From Mycoplasmatota bacterium (GTDB taxonomy: Bacteria; Bacillota_I; Bacilli_A; Haloplasmatales; Haloplasmataceae), in assembly GCA_018394295.1 (NCBI GenBank), contig CP074573.1, positions 1,929,156 through 1,993,155 on the forward strand: DNA of 64,000 nucleotides, given 5' to 3'. The first letter of the stretch is position 1; each line of letters opens with the position of its first letter. Below the pieces are notes generated by a model. It was not told where the DNA came from, searched no databases, and saw only the letters and a program-made list of their open reading frames with translations. A program made the position numbers and the translations under genes. Below are positions 51,850 through 60,356 of this stretch, one piece after another.

Positions 51850-53028
51850 TTAAATTTTACTATTATCAAAAACAAACATGTTGTATTGTTCTTCAAAAAG
51901 TTGTTCTAAATGTAATATGTTGTATTGTCCACTAATGATAGAAGAATACTTAGGATGTCTTGTACCGACTAAATTTGGTGATCTAACGGTAACCTTCTCT
52001 CCAAAGTTATTTTTAAAGAGCTTTTCAAAATTCTCTATTGCTACTCCTCCACCAATTAGGATGAATTGATTAATTTTATTTTTTAATCCCATTTCTAGTA
52101 AATATCTTCTTATCACACGGATTATTTCTAAATATTTCTCTTCAACTATTTTTGCGATAAACTCATTGGTTACATAAGTAATTGATCCATCTGAAAACCG
52201 TTTCTCAAAAATGATTTCTTCGGTCGATTCTTTTACTAAACAATTTCCATGGGTGATTTTAAAATCTTCTGCATCTTCAATAGATAATCCAAGTTCATCT
52301 TTTATCGCTTCTGTAACAATATGTGAGCCAATCTTAAACGTTTCACTGCGGTTAATTAATTGATTGGCAAATATTGTAATCGTTGTTGTATGAGCTCCTA
52401 TATCAATCACACAAGTGAAATTTTGTGACTCTTCTTTTGTTAATAAGGATTTTTTATATCCAACAACATTTGGCATTATTTCAATAACTTCAATTCCTAA
52501 CTGTTCAACAATTGAAATATAATCAATAATCATTTGTTGATTTTCATATACAATTTCTAAACTCGCAAAAAGTTCTCTTGTAATTTCTCCCACTGGATTA
52601 TCAATCGTTCGTTTCATTTTTAATGAGGTAAAACTATTAGGATAAATATAAGCAATTTCTCCCTTCTTCTCTGGTGATTTCATTTCTTCTGTATATACTT
52701 TATTGAATAAATTTTTAATATGTTTTCCTTTTACTTTATTATCTGGAATAGTTATATCATAACTGACTTCTTTGGTAAATAAATTAACGCTTGGAAACAT
52801 TAAAACAACGGATTTAATTTTAGCAGAAAGAAAGTCTTCACATTTTGAAATTAATTTCTTCACATCATTATAAACCGTTGATTTATCGATAATATTACCA
52901 ATTTTAATTCCAGATGTCAGTTGTTCATCAATAAATAATATATTTTGCTTTTCTTCATAAAATTCTGAAACTAATAATTTAATCGAATGTGTTCCAAATT
53001 CAATTGATGCATAAATATTTCGTTTCAT
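51850..53028 (-). CDS. ftsA: Cell division protein FtsA
   Basis: A 392-residue actin-like membrane tether for FtsZ. The phosphate loops read YASIEFGTHSIKLLV and CVIDIGAHTTTITIFAN, and the third is FILIGGGVAIENFEKLF. It is diverged from typical FtsA (first loop lacks the usual DIGT), and its C-terminus (QYNMFVFDNSKI) does not look like a strong amphipathic membrane helix, so membrane attachment is unclear. GGTGAAAAA precedes the ATG at 53028. Gene order before ftsZ supports the name. Confidence 0.85.
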   Translation of the reverse strand: MKRNIYASIEFGTHSIKLLVSEFYEEKQNILFIDEQLTSGIKIGNIIDKSTVYNDVKKLISKCEDFLSAKIKSVVLMFPSVNLFTKEVSYDITIPDNKVKGKHIKNLFNKVYTEEMKSPEKKGEIAYIYPNSFTSLKMKRTIDNPVGEITRELFASLEIVYENQQMIIDYISIVEQLGIEVIEIMPNVVGYKKSLLTKEESQNFTCVIDIGAHTTTITIFANQLINRSETFKIGSHIVTEAIKDELGLSIEDAEDFKITHGNCLVKESTEEIIFEKRFSDGSITYVTNEFIAKIVEEKYLEIIRVIRRYLLEMGLKNKINQFILIGGGVAIENFEKLFKNNFGEKVTVRSPNLVGTRHPKYSSIISGQYNILHLEQLFEEQYNMFVFDNSKI

Positions 53029-53158
53029 TTTTTCACCATCTTTCAATAAGCACATTTTAAATTAATTTTACACTATTTTTGATTATAAAAAAAGTGGTTT
53101 TTAGATAATATTGTAAATTATATATTTATTATATCATAGATTATTTATACATAAAAAT

Positions 53159-53217
53159 AATTCTCATATTTTTTAGAATAAATTCTTTATAATTTATTCT
53201 TTAATCATATGAGAATT
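53159..53217 (-). terminator. Nested double stem between ftsA and murB
   Basis: Outer arms AATTCTCATAT (53159-53169) and ATATGAGAATT (53207-53217) enclose inner arms AGAATAAATT (53175-53184) and AATTTATTCT (53191-53200). On the minus strand it is followed by an AT-rich tail. It probably ends the ftsI-murB transcript and separates it from ftsA. Confidence 0.65.
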
Positions 53218-53233
53218 ATTAAAGAAACTTATT

Positions 53234-54139
53234 TTACCAATTGAAAAATTCAATTTCTGGTTTTAACCTTTTTCCGGTTGTTTGATAGACATTATTAATG
53301 ACATAGTCAACTAAATCTTTCACATCTTTGCTTTTAGCTTTATCATAATTAATAATAAAGTTACAATGTTTTTCACTGACCTTAGCTCCACCAATTACAT
53401 AACCTCGTAGACCTGCACGATCTATTAATAAATAGGCATTGATTCCATTTGGATTTCTAAATGTCGATCCACCACTTGGATATTCGAGTGGTTGAGTCTG
53501 TTGTCTCCTTACTTTTCGTTGTTTCAATATATCTGTAATATTGTCTTTGTTCCCTTTTTTTAGTTTTAGTTTTGCTTCTATTATTAACAATGGTTGTTCC
53601 TTTTGTAAAATTGATTTTCGGTAAGAATATTTCAAATCCTTATTAGTATAAATGACTAACTCTCCTTGATTATTGATTAATAATACCTCTAAAACAACAT
53701 CCTTTGTTTCTTTATTATAAGCACCTGCATTCATATAAATGGCACCACCCATTGTCCCAGGAATACCGCCAAAAAATTCTAATCCTTCTAATTCATATTC
53801 AATGATATCATGAGCTAATTTTACCAAAGAATATCCAGCACCAACAACCACTTCTTCATCTTTTACTTTCATATATTTCAAAGCTTGGTTTGTTTTTATC
53901 ACAACCCCTTCATAATCTTTATCTGATGGTAATATATTAGACCCATTACCGAATACTTTAAATGGAATTTCTTTCTTTTTTAAAAATAAAATAAGGTTAA
54001 TAATCTTTCTTTTTGATCTTGGTGTAACTACAATTCTTGCTTTTCCTCCTACTCTAAAAGTGGTATGTTTTGATAGTGGTTCATCATATTTAACATTTTT
54101 ATAATTATTTTCACTAAGAAACTTCTCCACTTCAATCAT
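53234..54139 (-). CDS. murB: UDP-N-acetylenolpyruvoylglucosamine reductase
   Basis: A 301-residue FAD enzyme of peptidoglycan precursor synthesis. Motifs: HTTFRVGGKARIVVTP, FGNGSNILPSD, GGIPGTMGGAIYMNAGAYN and SGGSTFRNPNG with the catalytic serine. FAD and NADPH reduce the enolpyruvyl group to give UDP-MurNAc. It follows murG after about 15 bases and is the last gene before the double-stem terminator. In Bacillus murB is also near the division genes. Confidence 0.96.
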   Translation of the reverse strand: MIEVEKFLSENNYKNVKYDEPLSKHTTFRVGGKARIVVTPRSKRKIINLILFLKKKEIPFKVFGNGSNILPSDKDYEGVVIKTNQALKYMKVKDEEVVVGAGYSLVKLAHDIIEYELEGLEFFGGIPGTMGGAIYMNAGAYNKETKDVVLEVLLINNQGELVIYTNKDLKYSYRKSILQKEQPLLIIEAKLKLKKGNKDNITDILKQRKVRRQQTQPLEYPSGGSTFRNPNGINAYLLIDRAGLRGYVIGGAKVSEKHCNFIINYDKAKSKDVKDLVDYVINNVYQTTGKRLKPEIEFFNW

Positions 54140-54153
54140 ATAATCACCTATAC

Positions 54154-55242
54154 TTAAGTTAAATGTTCAATCAACTCAATGAACTTGTCACAAGCATTAG
54201 GTATTCCCAATTTCTTATTATTAATTCTCAACACCTGTAATTGATAGGGATCATCTATTATTTTTAAAATTTGATTCGTTAAAATTTCTTCACTTAAATC
54301 TTTTTCTTTTATCATAACTGCTCCACCTATTTGAACTAAGTCTAAGGCATTTTTTTCTTGATGATTGTTTGTCACATAAGGTGAAGGAATTAAAATTGAT
54401 GGAATTCCAATCGCACTAATTTCGGCTAAAGTGGTCGCTCCTGCCCGACAAATCACTAAGTCTGCATGTTGATATAACTGTGGCATATTCTCAACATAAT
54501 CTTTAATAAACACATTTTGCTTTAATTTAAAATCTTTTACTTCACTAATTATAGTATCGTAATGACTCTTTCCTGTGACAAAAATAACTTCAATATCCTC
54601 TCTTTTTGATAAGATGGGTAATGATTTTACAATTGACTGATTGACATATTTTGCTCCTAAAGACCCCATAAATATAAGGATTAGTTTTTTATTCTCTTGT
54701 AATTTTAATTGGTTTTTAGGTATTTTCTTTGACATGACTACTTCTTGAGCACGTGGATTTCCTGTCAACACGGTCTTTTGATGATTAAAATATTGTTCAC
54801 TAGAACTAAAACTAATAGCGATTTTATCAGCATAATGAGATAAGAATTTATTTGTTAAACCAGGTATACTATTTTGTTCATGAATTATCGTCTTAATCTT
54901 TTTTCTAGCACCTGCATAAACAACTGGTGCACAGACATAACCACCTGTACCAATTATTATGTCTGGTTTAAATTGTTTGATTATTTTTTTTACCTCACAG
55001 TAAGATTTAATAAATTCAATAATCGTCAATATATTTTTAAACGTTAACTTGCGATAAAAGTATCTTACTTTAATTCCAATAAAAGAAATTGACTCATTCT
55101 TACATATTTTTTCTTCTTGAGCTAATTTTTTGCCGATATATAAGATTTCTGTAGTTGGTTCTTTCTTCTTCAGGGCTTTAATTAACGCTATAGCTGGATA
55201 AATATGGCCACCTGTACCGCCACCACTAAAAATTATTTTCAT
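54154..55242 (-). CDS. murG: UDP-GlcNAc:lipid I transferase
   Basis: A 362-residue GT-B glycosyltransferase on the inner membrane face that makes lipid II from lipid I. It has MKIIFSGGGTGGHIYPAIAL, IGTGGYVCAPVV, IHEQNSIPGLTNK and, in the donor site, ADLVICRAGATTLAEISAIG. It starts with AAGAGGTGATAAT. The arrangement ftsW-murG-murB fits the dcw order of Bacillota. Confidence 0.97.
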   Translation of the reverse strand: MKIIFSGGGTGGHIYPAIALIKALKKKEPTTEILYIGKKLAQEEKICKNESISFIGIKVRYFYRKLTFKNILTIIEFIKSYCEVKKIIKQFKPDIIIGTGGYVCAPVVYAGARKKIKTIIHEQNSIPGLTNKFLSHYADKIAISFSSSEQYFNHQKTVLTGNPRAQEVVMSKKIPKNQLKLQENKKLILIFMGSLGAKYVNQSIVKSLPILSKREDIEVIFVTGKSHYDTIISEVKDFKLKQNVFIKDYVENMPQLYQHADLVICRAGATTLAEISAIGIPSILIPSPYVTNNHQEKNALDLVQIGGAVMIKEKDLSEEILTNQILKIIDDPYQLQVLRINNKKLGIPNACDKFIELIEHLT

Positions 55243-55286
55243 ATTATCACCTCTTCATATATTGGACTTTTTTTAGAATATGATAC

Positions 55287-56384
55287 TTAATTATCTATTT
55301 GATGTTTACTGATATTTAAGATAATTCCAACCCCTAATAAGGTAACGGTTAAACTCGACCCACCATAACTTAAAAAAGGTAATGTCACACCAGTAACTGG
55401 TAGTAATCCTATGACAACCCCTATATTTATAAAAAATTGAATAAAGATGATTAAAGTGATTCCTAAAGCGAGAAATTTACCAAAAAGGTCTTTGGCATGA
55501 TAACTAATTTTTAAACTTGTAATTAAAAAAGTAGCATATAGTAATAAAATAGTAACCCCACCAATAAATCCTAGTTCTTCAATAATAATCGCAAAGATAA
55601 AGTCTGTTTGTGGTTCTGGTAAATAAAAGTACTTTTGAATACTATTTCCATACCCTACCCCAAATAATCCACCAGGTGCAATTGCATAAAGCGATTGAAT
55701 AATCTGAAAACCAGCTCCTAAAGGATCACTCCAAGGGTCTAAATAAGCAAAAATACGTTTTAGTCTATATGGTGCTGAAATAATTAGTAAGGTAACCCCA
55801 CCAAGTCCCGCTAATATTAAATACAAAAAGTAGGACAAATTAACACCTGATACAAACAGCATAATAACAACTGTCGCAATAATTACCATTCCAGTACCGA
55901 AATCAGGTTGAAGCATAATTAAACCAAAAACAAGAATAATAACCCCTAATAACAATAATACATATTTAGGCTTTTTCATATCAGCATAATAATCAGATAG
56001 ATATTTGCTGATGATTATAATACAACCAATTTTCATAAATTCAGAAGGTTGTATTGAAAAAGTTCCAATACCAATCCAACTTCTTGCCCCACCTCGTACG
56101 ATTCCAACACCAGGTAATAAAACAATAATTAATAAAATTAAAACAAATAGAAAAATCTTAGTTGAATTCATTTTATAAATTTGATAATTTATTTTCGATA
56201 TCACATACATTCCAAGGATTCCAATTGACGCAAAAATTAATTGTCTCCATAAATAATAAGCTTTGTCATTAAATTTATATTCTGCCCATATTTGACTTGC
56301 ACTATAAACCATGACTACACCAATTAAAGTTAAAAGTAATGTTGTGACAAATAATAAGATATTCATTTGATTTTCTTGTTTCAT
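55287..56384 (-). CDS. ftsW: SEDS peptidoglycan polymerase FtsW
   Basis: A 365-residue integral membrane glycosyltransferase with about ten helices (for example MNILLFVTTLLLTLIGVVMV). Conserved parts are GGARSWIGIGTFSIQPSEFM, LQPDFGTGMVI and the active-site loop LPEPQTDFIFAIIIEELGF, with the aspartate shared by SEDS proteins. It polymerises lipid II at the septum together with a class B PBP. The ATG at 56384 follows TTGAGGTG; an extension to 56444 lacks a ribosome site. Confidence 0.95.
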   Translation of the reverse strand: MKQENQMNILLFVTTLLLTLIGVVMVYSASQIWAEYKFNDKAYYLWRQLIFASIGILGMYVISKINYQIYKMNSTKIFLFVLILLIIVLLPGVGIVRGGARSWIGIGTFSIQPSEFMKIGCIIIISKYLSDYYADMKKPKYVLLLLGVIILVFGLIMLQPDFGTGMVIIATVVIMLFVSGVNLSYFLYLILAGLGGVTLLIISAPYRLKRIFAYLDPWSDPLGAGFQIIQSLYAIAPGGLFGVGYGNSIQKYFYLPEPQTDFIFAIIIEELGFIGGVTILLLYATFLITSLKISYHAKDLFGKFLALGITLIIFIQFFINIGVVIGLLPVTGVTLPFLSYGGSSLTVTLLGVGIILNISKHQIDN

Positions 56385-56476
56385 ATAAAACACCTCAATA
56401 TAAATATATTGAGGATTTTGTTTAATTATTATTAATCTTTTCATATAAATAAATTAAATATACCTTTAATGAAAGA

Positions 56477-57805
56477 TTATTCCTTGTCAATGCGATTAAC
56501 GTGTTCAATAAACTTATCTCCACGTTCTTCATAATCTTGAAATTGATCCCAACTAGCACTTGCAGGAGAAAATAAAACGATCATTTCATCATTCTTAATC
56601 TTTTGTGTTAAGTTAATTATGTCTAATAAATCATCACTTACATAACAAGTTTTATTTAAAGCGGTTGAACTTTTAACTATCTTATCTTTTGTTTGTCCAT
56701 AGGTAATGATTGTTTGTGTATTTTTGTGATTTATTATTTCTGAAAAATCTTGACCACGGTCTAAACCACCTAAAATTAATATAACAGGTTGATTAAAAGA
56801 ATTTAAAGCACATAGGGTTGAATTAACATTGGTGGACTTAGAATCATTATAGTAAGTTACACCATTTATCTTTTTTACGAATTGAATACGATGTGGTAAA
56901 CTCTCAAATGTTTTAATAGTGTTTTTAATAATATCGTTCTCAATATAAAACACTTTGGCGGTTGTAATCGCAGCTAATACATTATATAGATTATGTTTTC
57001 CTAGTAATTTAACTTCATCTTTACATACAATACTTCTTCCATTATATTTAATCACATCATTTTCTATATAAGTTTCTACATCAATTTCACTTAATGAAAA
57101 AGCATATTTACTACATTTAATCTTTTTAACTTTTTTTCTCACAATTTTATCATCAGCATTATAAATGAGATAACAATCTTCCTTCATTTGTTTGACTAAA
57201 TTCATTTTCGCATCAACATAATGATCAAATGTATGGTGATAATCTAAGTGCGCTTCTGCTAGGTTTAATATGACGCCAATATGGGGTTTGAAATGGATAA
57301 TATCTAATAATTGAAAAGAAGATAACTCTAATATAAACACATCACAAGAAACCTCATCTACAATCGCATCTGATAAAGTGTAACCGATGTTACCAACACT
57401 TACAGCCTCTATATTAGAATCTAATAATATTTGTGTGATTAACGCAGTGGTTGTTGTTTTTCCATTGGTACCAGTAATAGCAACAATCACTTTTGATTTA
57501 TCAATAAAGTGATAAGCTAATTCAATCTCAGATATTATTAAGACCTTTTTATGTTTTGCTTTCTTTAAAATATCAATATCATGAGGAATTCCTGGACTTT
57601 TTATGATGATATCGATTGATGGTAAATGATGAATGACTTCATCATAGGGAATAAATTGTGTTCCCTCCAAAAATTCTTCTTCTACCTGAGTTTTTTCATC
57701 TGATACGAAAATTTCAACATTTAAAGTTTTTAGTAATCTGATGGCTCCTTTGCCACTTTTTTTTAACCCTAAAACTAAAATCTTTTTATTATTGAACTCA
57801 ATCAT
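56477..57805 (-). CDS. murD: UDP-MurNAc-L-Ala:D-Glu ligase
   Basis: A 442-residue cytoplasmic ligase adding D-glutamate to UDP-MurNAc-L-alanine. It has an N-terminal dinucleotide-like domain (KILVLGLKKSGKGAI), the ATP loop AITGTNGKTTTTALI and the HRIQFVKKINGVTYYNDSKS region. The ATG at 57805 follows AAGGGGAG. It lies between mraY and ftsW, as in many Bacillota. Confidence 0.96.
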   Translation of the reverse strand: MIEFNNKKILVLGLKKSGKGAIRLLKTLNVEIFVSDEKTQVEEEFLEGTQFIPYDEVIHHLPSIDIIIKSPGIPHDIDILKKAKHKKVLIISEIELAYHFIDKSKVIVAITGTNGKTTTTALITQILLDSNIEAVSVGNIGYTLSDAIVDEVSCDVFILELSSFQLLDIIHFKPHIGVILNLAEAHLDYHHTFDHYVDAKMNLVKQMKEDCYLIYNADDKIVRKKVKKIKCSKYAFSLSEIDVETYIENDVIKYNGRSIVCKDEVKLLGKHNLYNVLAAITTAKVFYIENDIIKNTIKTFESLPHRIQFVKKINGVTYYNDSKSTNVNSTLCALNSFNQPVILILGGLDRGQDFSEIINHKNTQTIITYGQTKDKIVKSSTALNKTCYVSDDLLDIINLTQKIKNDEMIVLFSPASASWDQFQDYEERGDKFIEHVNRIDKE

Positions 57806-57856
57806 AGCACTCCCCTTTGTCATATGACATCAGTCATTTAAAAAGAACTTAAATGA

Positions 57857-58849
57857 TTAGGTTGTTACTATCACAATAGCAACACTAATTAAACTAAAAA
57901 TTAAACCAAAAATATAAAATATTAAAACAACTGTTGACTCTTTATAACCACACAATTCAAAGTGGTGATGAAGTGGAGCCATTTTAAATATACGTTTCCC
58001 CTTTGTTTTCTTAAAATATGCTACTTGTAGAATATCAGATAGTGTTTCAATCACAAAAACACCACCAACTAATATAAGTAATAGTTCATATTTGGTTAAG
58101 ATAGCCATAGTAGCAATTGCTGCCCCTAGTGTTAAGGAGCCTGTATCTCCCATAAATATCTTGGCAGGATGAGAATTGAAAATGAGAAATCCTAAAACGG
58201 TACCTAAAATAACAGCACCAAATAGCATTACATCATATTGACCATTACGACATGCGATAAAAGTAAAAGTTGAGAGAGCAAAACTTGAAAGACCCGCCGC
58301 TAATCCATCTAATCCATCGGTTAAATTAACAGCATTTGTTCCACCAACTAGCATTAAGAAGGTTAAAATTCCATAAAACCATTTTAAATCAAAAGAGATC
58401 TTGCTTGTAAGATGAATTTCAGTTGAATAGCCTTGTATTAAGTAAATATAAAAGAATACAGCCGCAATTGTGATTTGTAGGAAAAATTTCACAATAGGTC
58501 TTAATCCAATATTATTTTTACGAACGACTATCAGGTAATCATCTATAAATCCAATGATTCCATAACCAAATAAAGGTACAAAGATTAATATCCAGGTTTT
58601 CATATTTACGCCTATTAAACCTTTATTATATATGCTATAAAATATGATAACTGTTATGAGTGTGACAATACTAAAAACAATCCCACCCATCGTTGGTGTT
58701 CCTGATTTAATATGATGTGAAACAGGTCCTTCAATACGAATCGATTGTCCAAATTTTAATCGTTTCATATAAGGTATAATGATGGGGATGATGAGTACCG
58801 TTAACAATAACGATACAAACATACCAAAATAAATGATTTTAAGTATCAT
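57857..58849 (-). CDS. mraY: Phospho-MurNAc-pentapeptide transferase
   Basis: A 330-residue membrane enzyme with about ten helices that joins phospho-MurNAc-pentapeptide to undecaprenyl phosphate to make lipid I. Motifs: GTPTMGGIVF, GFIDDYLIV, NLTDGLDGLAAG, KIFMGDTGSLTLG and PLHHHFELCG. The ribosome site is AAAGGAGAT. It follows murE after 12 bases. Confidence 0.97.
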   Translation of the reverse strand: MILKIIYFGMFVSLLLTVLIIPIIIPYMKRLKFGQSIRIEGPVSHHIKSGTPTMGGIVFSIVTLITVIIFYSIYNKGLIGVNMKTWILIFVPLFGYGIIGFIDDYLIVVRKNNIGLRPIVKFFLQITIAAVFFYIYLIQGYSTEIHLTSKISFDLKWFYGILTFLMLVGGTNAVNLTDGLDGLAAGLSSFALSTFTFIACRNGQYDVMLFGAVILGTVLGFLIFNSHPAKIFMGDTGSLTLGAAIATMAILTKYELLLILVGGVFVIETLSDILQVAYFKKTKGKRIFKMAPLHHHFELCGYKESTVVLIFYIFGLIFSLISVAIVIVTT

Positions 58850-58861
58850 ATTATATCTCCT

Positions 58862-60352
58862 TTACTCATCTTTGTTAAGTCGTAATTTTATAAACTTTAT
58901 TACTTCATCGTAATCATTAAAGTATTCTTTTTTATCTTTAATGATTTGATAATGTTCATGTCCTTTCCCTAAAATGACAACAACATCATTTTCACTAATT
59001 ATCTCTAGTGCATACTTGATCGCGTTTCTTCTATTTTCAATCACAATATAATTGGTATCACATACCCCTTGAACCATATCGTTAATAATACTAGATGGTT
59101 CTTCAAATCTTGGATTATCTGTTGTAAAAATGACATAATCCGCTAAATTAGTCGTTATTTTACCAATTAATGGCCTTTTTAAAGCATCTCTATCCCCACC
59201 ACACCCTATGACGCAGATAATGTTTTTCCTTGAAATCATTTTAATTTCATTTAAGACACGAAATACACTGTCAGGCGTATGAGCATAATCGATAAATACA
59301 TTTAAATGATAGGGATTTAGAACCTTTTGCATTCTACCAGTTACGCTTTTTAAAAGTGGCAATTTATCTAATATTTCATCCATATTATAATGATTGATAT
59401 AAAAATATGAGATAATAGCGAGTAAATTATACACGTTAAAAAAACCAAAGATATTATTAGTATTTACAGTCCCAATAAATTCATTAAAACAATAGTACTT
59501 AAAAGAAATTTTATCGACATCGCAACTAATATCTCGCGCTTGAAAATCATTTTCTTCACCCAACCCATATGTATAGGCTTCTACATTTGTTAAGCGTATA
59601 AATTTTTTAAAATATTTATCGTCTCCATTAAATAATACTTTTTTTTCATTGAAAAAATTACCTAAATATGCAAAAAGTAACCCTTTAGAATAAAAATAAT
59701 CATCAAATGTCTTATGATAGTCTAAATGATCATGAGAAAAATTAGTATAAATTACTGTATTAAAATCAATTTGTGATACTCTTTCTTGCTTAATTGCATG
59801 ACTAGATACTTCCATTACAATATCTTTGATACCCTCATCAATAGAATTCGCAATTGTTTTTTGTATTATTAAATTAGAAGGGGTTGTATTAGGACTTTCA
59901 ATGGCTTCATTTCCTAGTTTAATGCCATTTGTCCCAATCAATGTACAATTTCTTTTTAAGAATGAAAATATTTGATAAATCATGGTAGATACAGTTGTTT
60001 TACCATTCGTTCCTGTAACTCCAATAATATTGACTTTACGTGAAGGCTTATCAAAAAAAACATGGGATAATATCGCTAAAGCTTTTTTTGAATCATGGAC
60101 TTTAATCATATTAGTATTTTCGAACTGAATATAATCATAATACTTATCCTCATAAATAATTGTTTTTATATTTTGATTGGCTACATCAATAATATAATCA
60201 TGCCCATCATTTTCTTCACCTTTTATAGCGATAAACACACTATTTATTTCTGCTTTTTGTGAATTTTCTACTATCTTTCTAACTTCATGATTAAATATCT
60301 TATCTTTATCAAAATGTATCTTACATTTAGTTAATAAGGTATATAAATCCAT
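58862..60352 (-). CDS. murE: UDP-MurNAc-tripeptide synthetase (meso-DAP type)
   Basis: A 496-residue ligase adding the third stem residue. The ATP loop is VTGTNGKTTVSTMI and the carbamylated lysine region is ISC-type. The specificity loop reads TTDNPRFEEP; DNPR is the motif for meso-diaminopimelate users, in contrast to lysine enzymes. The ATG at 60352 follows AAGGGAGTGATC; an earlier start at 60391 would overlap ftsI. It begins four bases after the ftsI stop. Confidence 0.95.
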   Translation of the reverse strand: MDLYTLLTKCKIHFDKDKIFNHEVRKIVENSQKAEINSVFIAIKGEENDGHDYIIDVANQNIKTIIYEDKYYDYIQFENTNMIKVHDSKKALAILSHVFFDKPSRKVNIIGVTGTNGKTTVSTMIYQIFSFLKRNCTLIGTNGIKLGNEAIESPNTTPSNLIIQKTIANSIDEGIKDIVMEVSSHAIKQERVSQIDFNTVIYTNFSHDHLDYHKTFDDYFYSKGLLFAYLGNFFNEKKVLFNGDDKYFKKFIRLTNVEAYTYGLGEENDFQARDISCDVDKISFKYYCFNEFIGTVNTNNIFGFFNVYNLLAIISYFYINHYNMDEILDKLPLLKSVTGRMQKVLNPYHLNVFIDYAHTPDSVFRVLNEIKMISRKNIICVIGCGGDRDALKRPLIGKITTNLADYVIFTTDNPRFEEPSSIINDMVQGVCDTNYIVIENRRNAIKYALEIISENDVVVILGKGHEHYQIIKDKKEYFNDYDEVIKFIKLRLNKDE

Positions 60353-60356
60353 ACGA

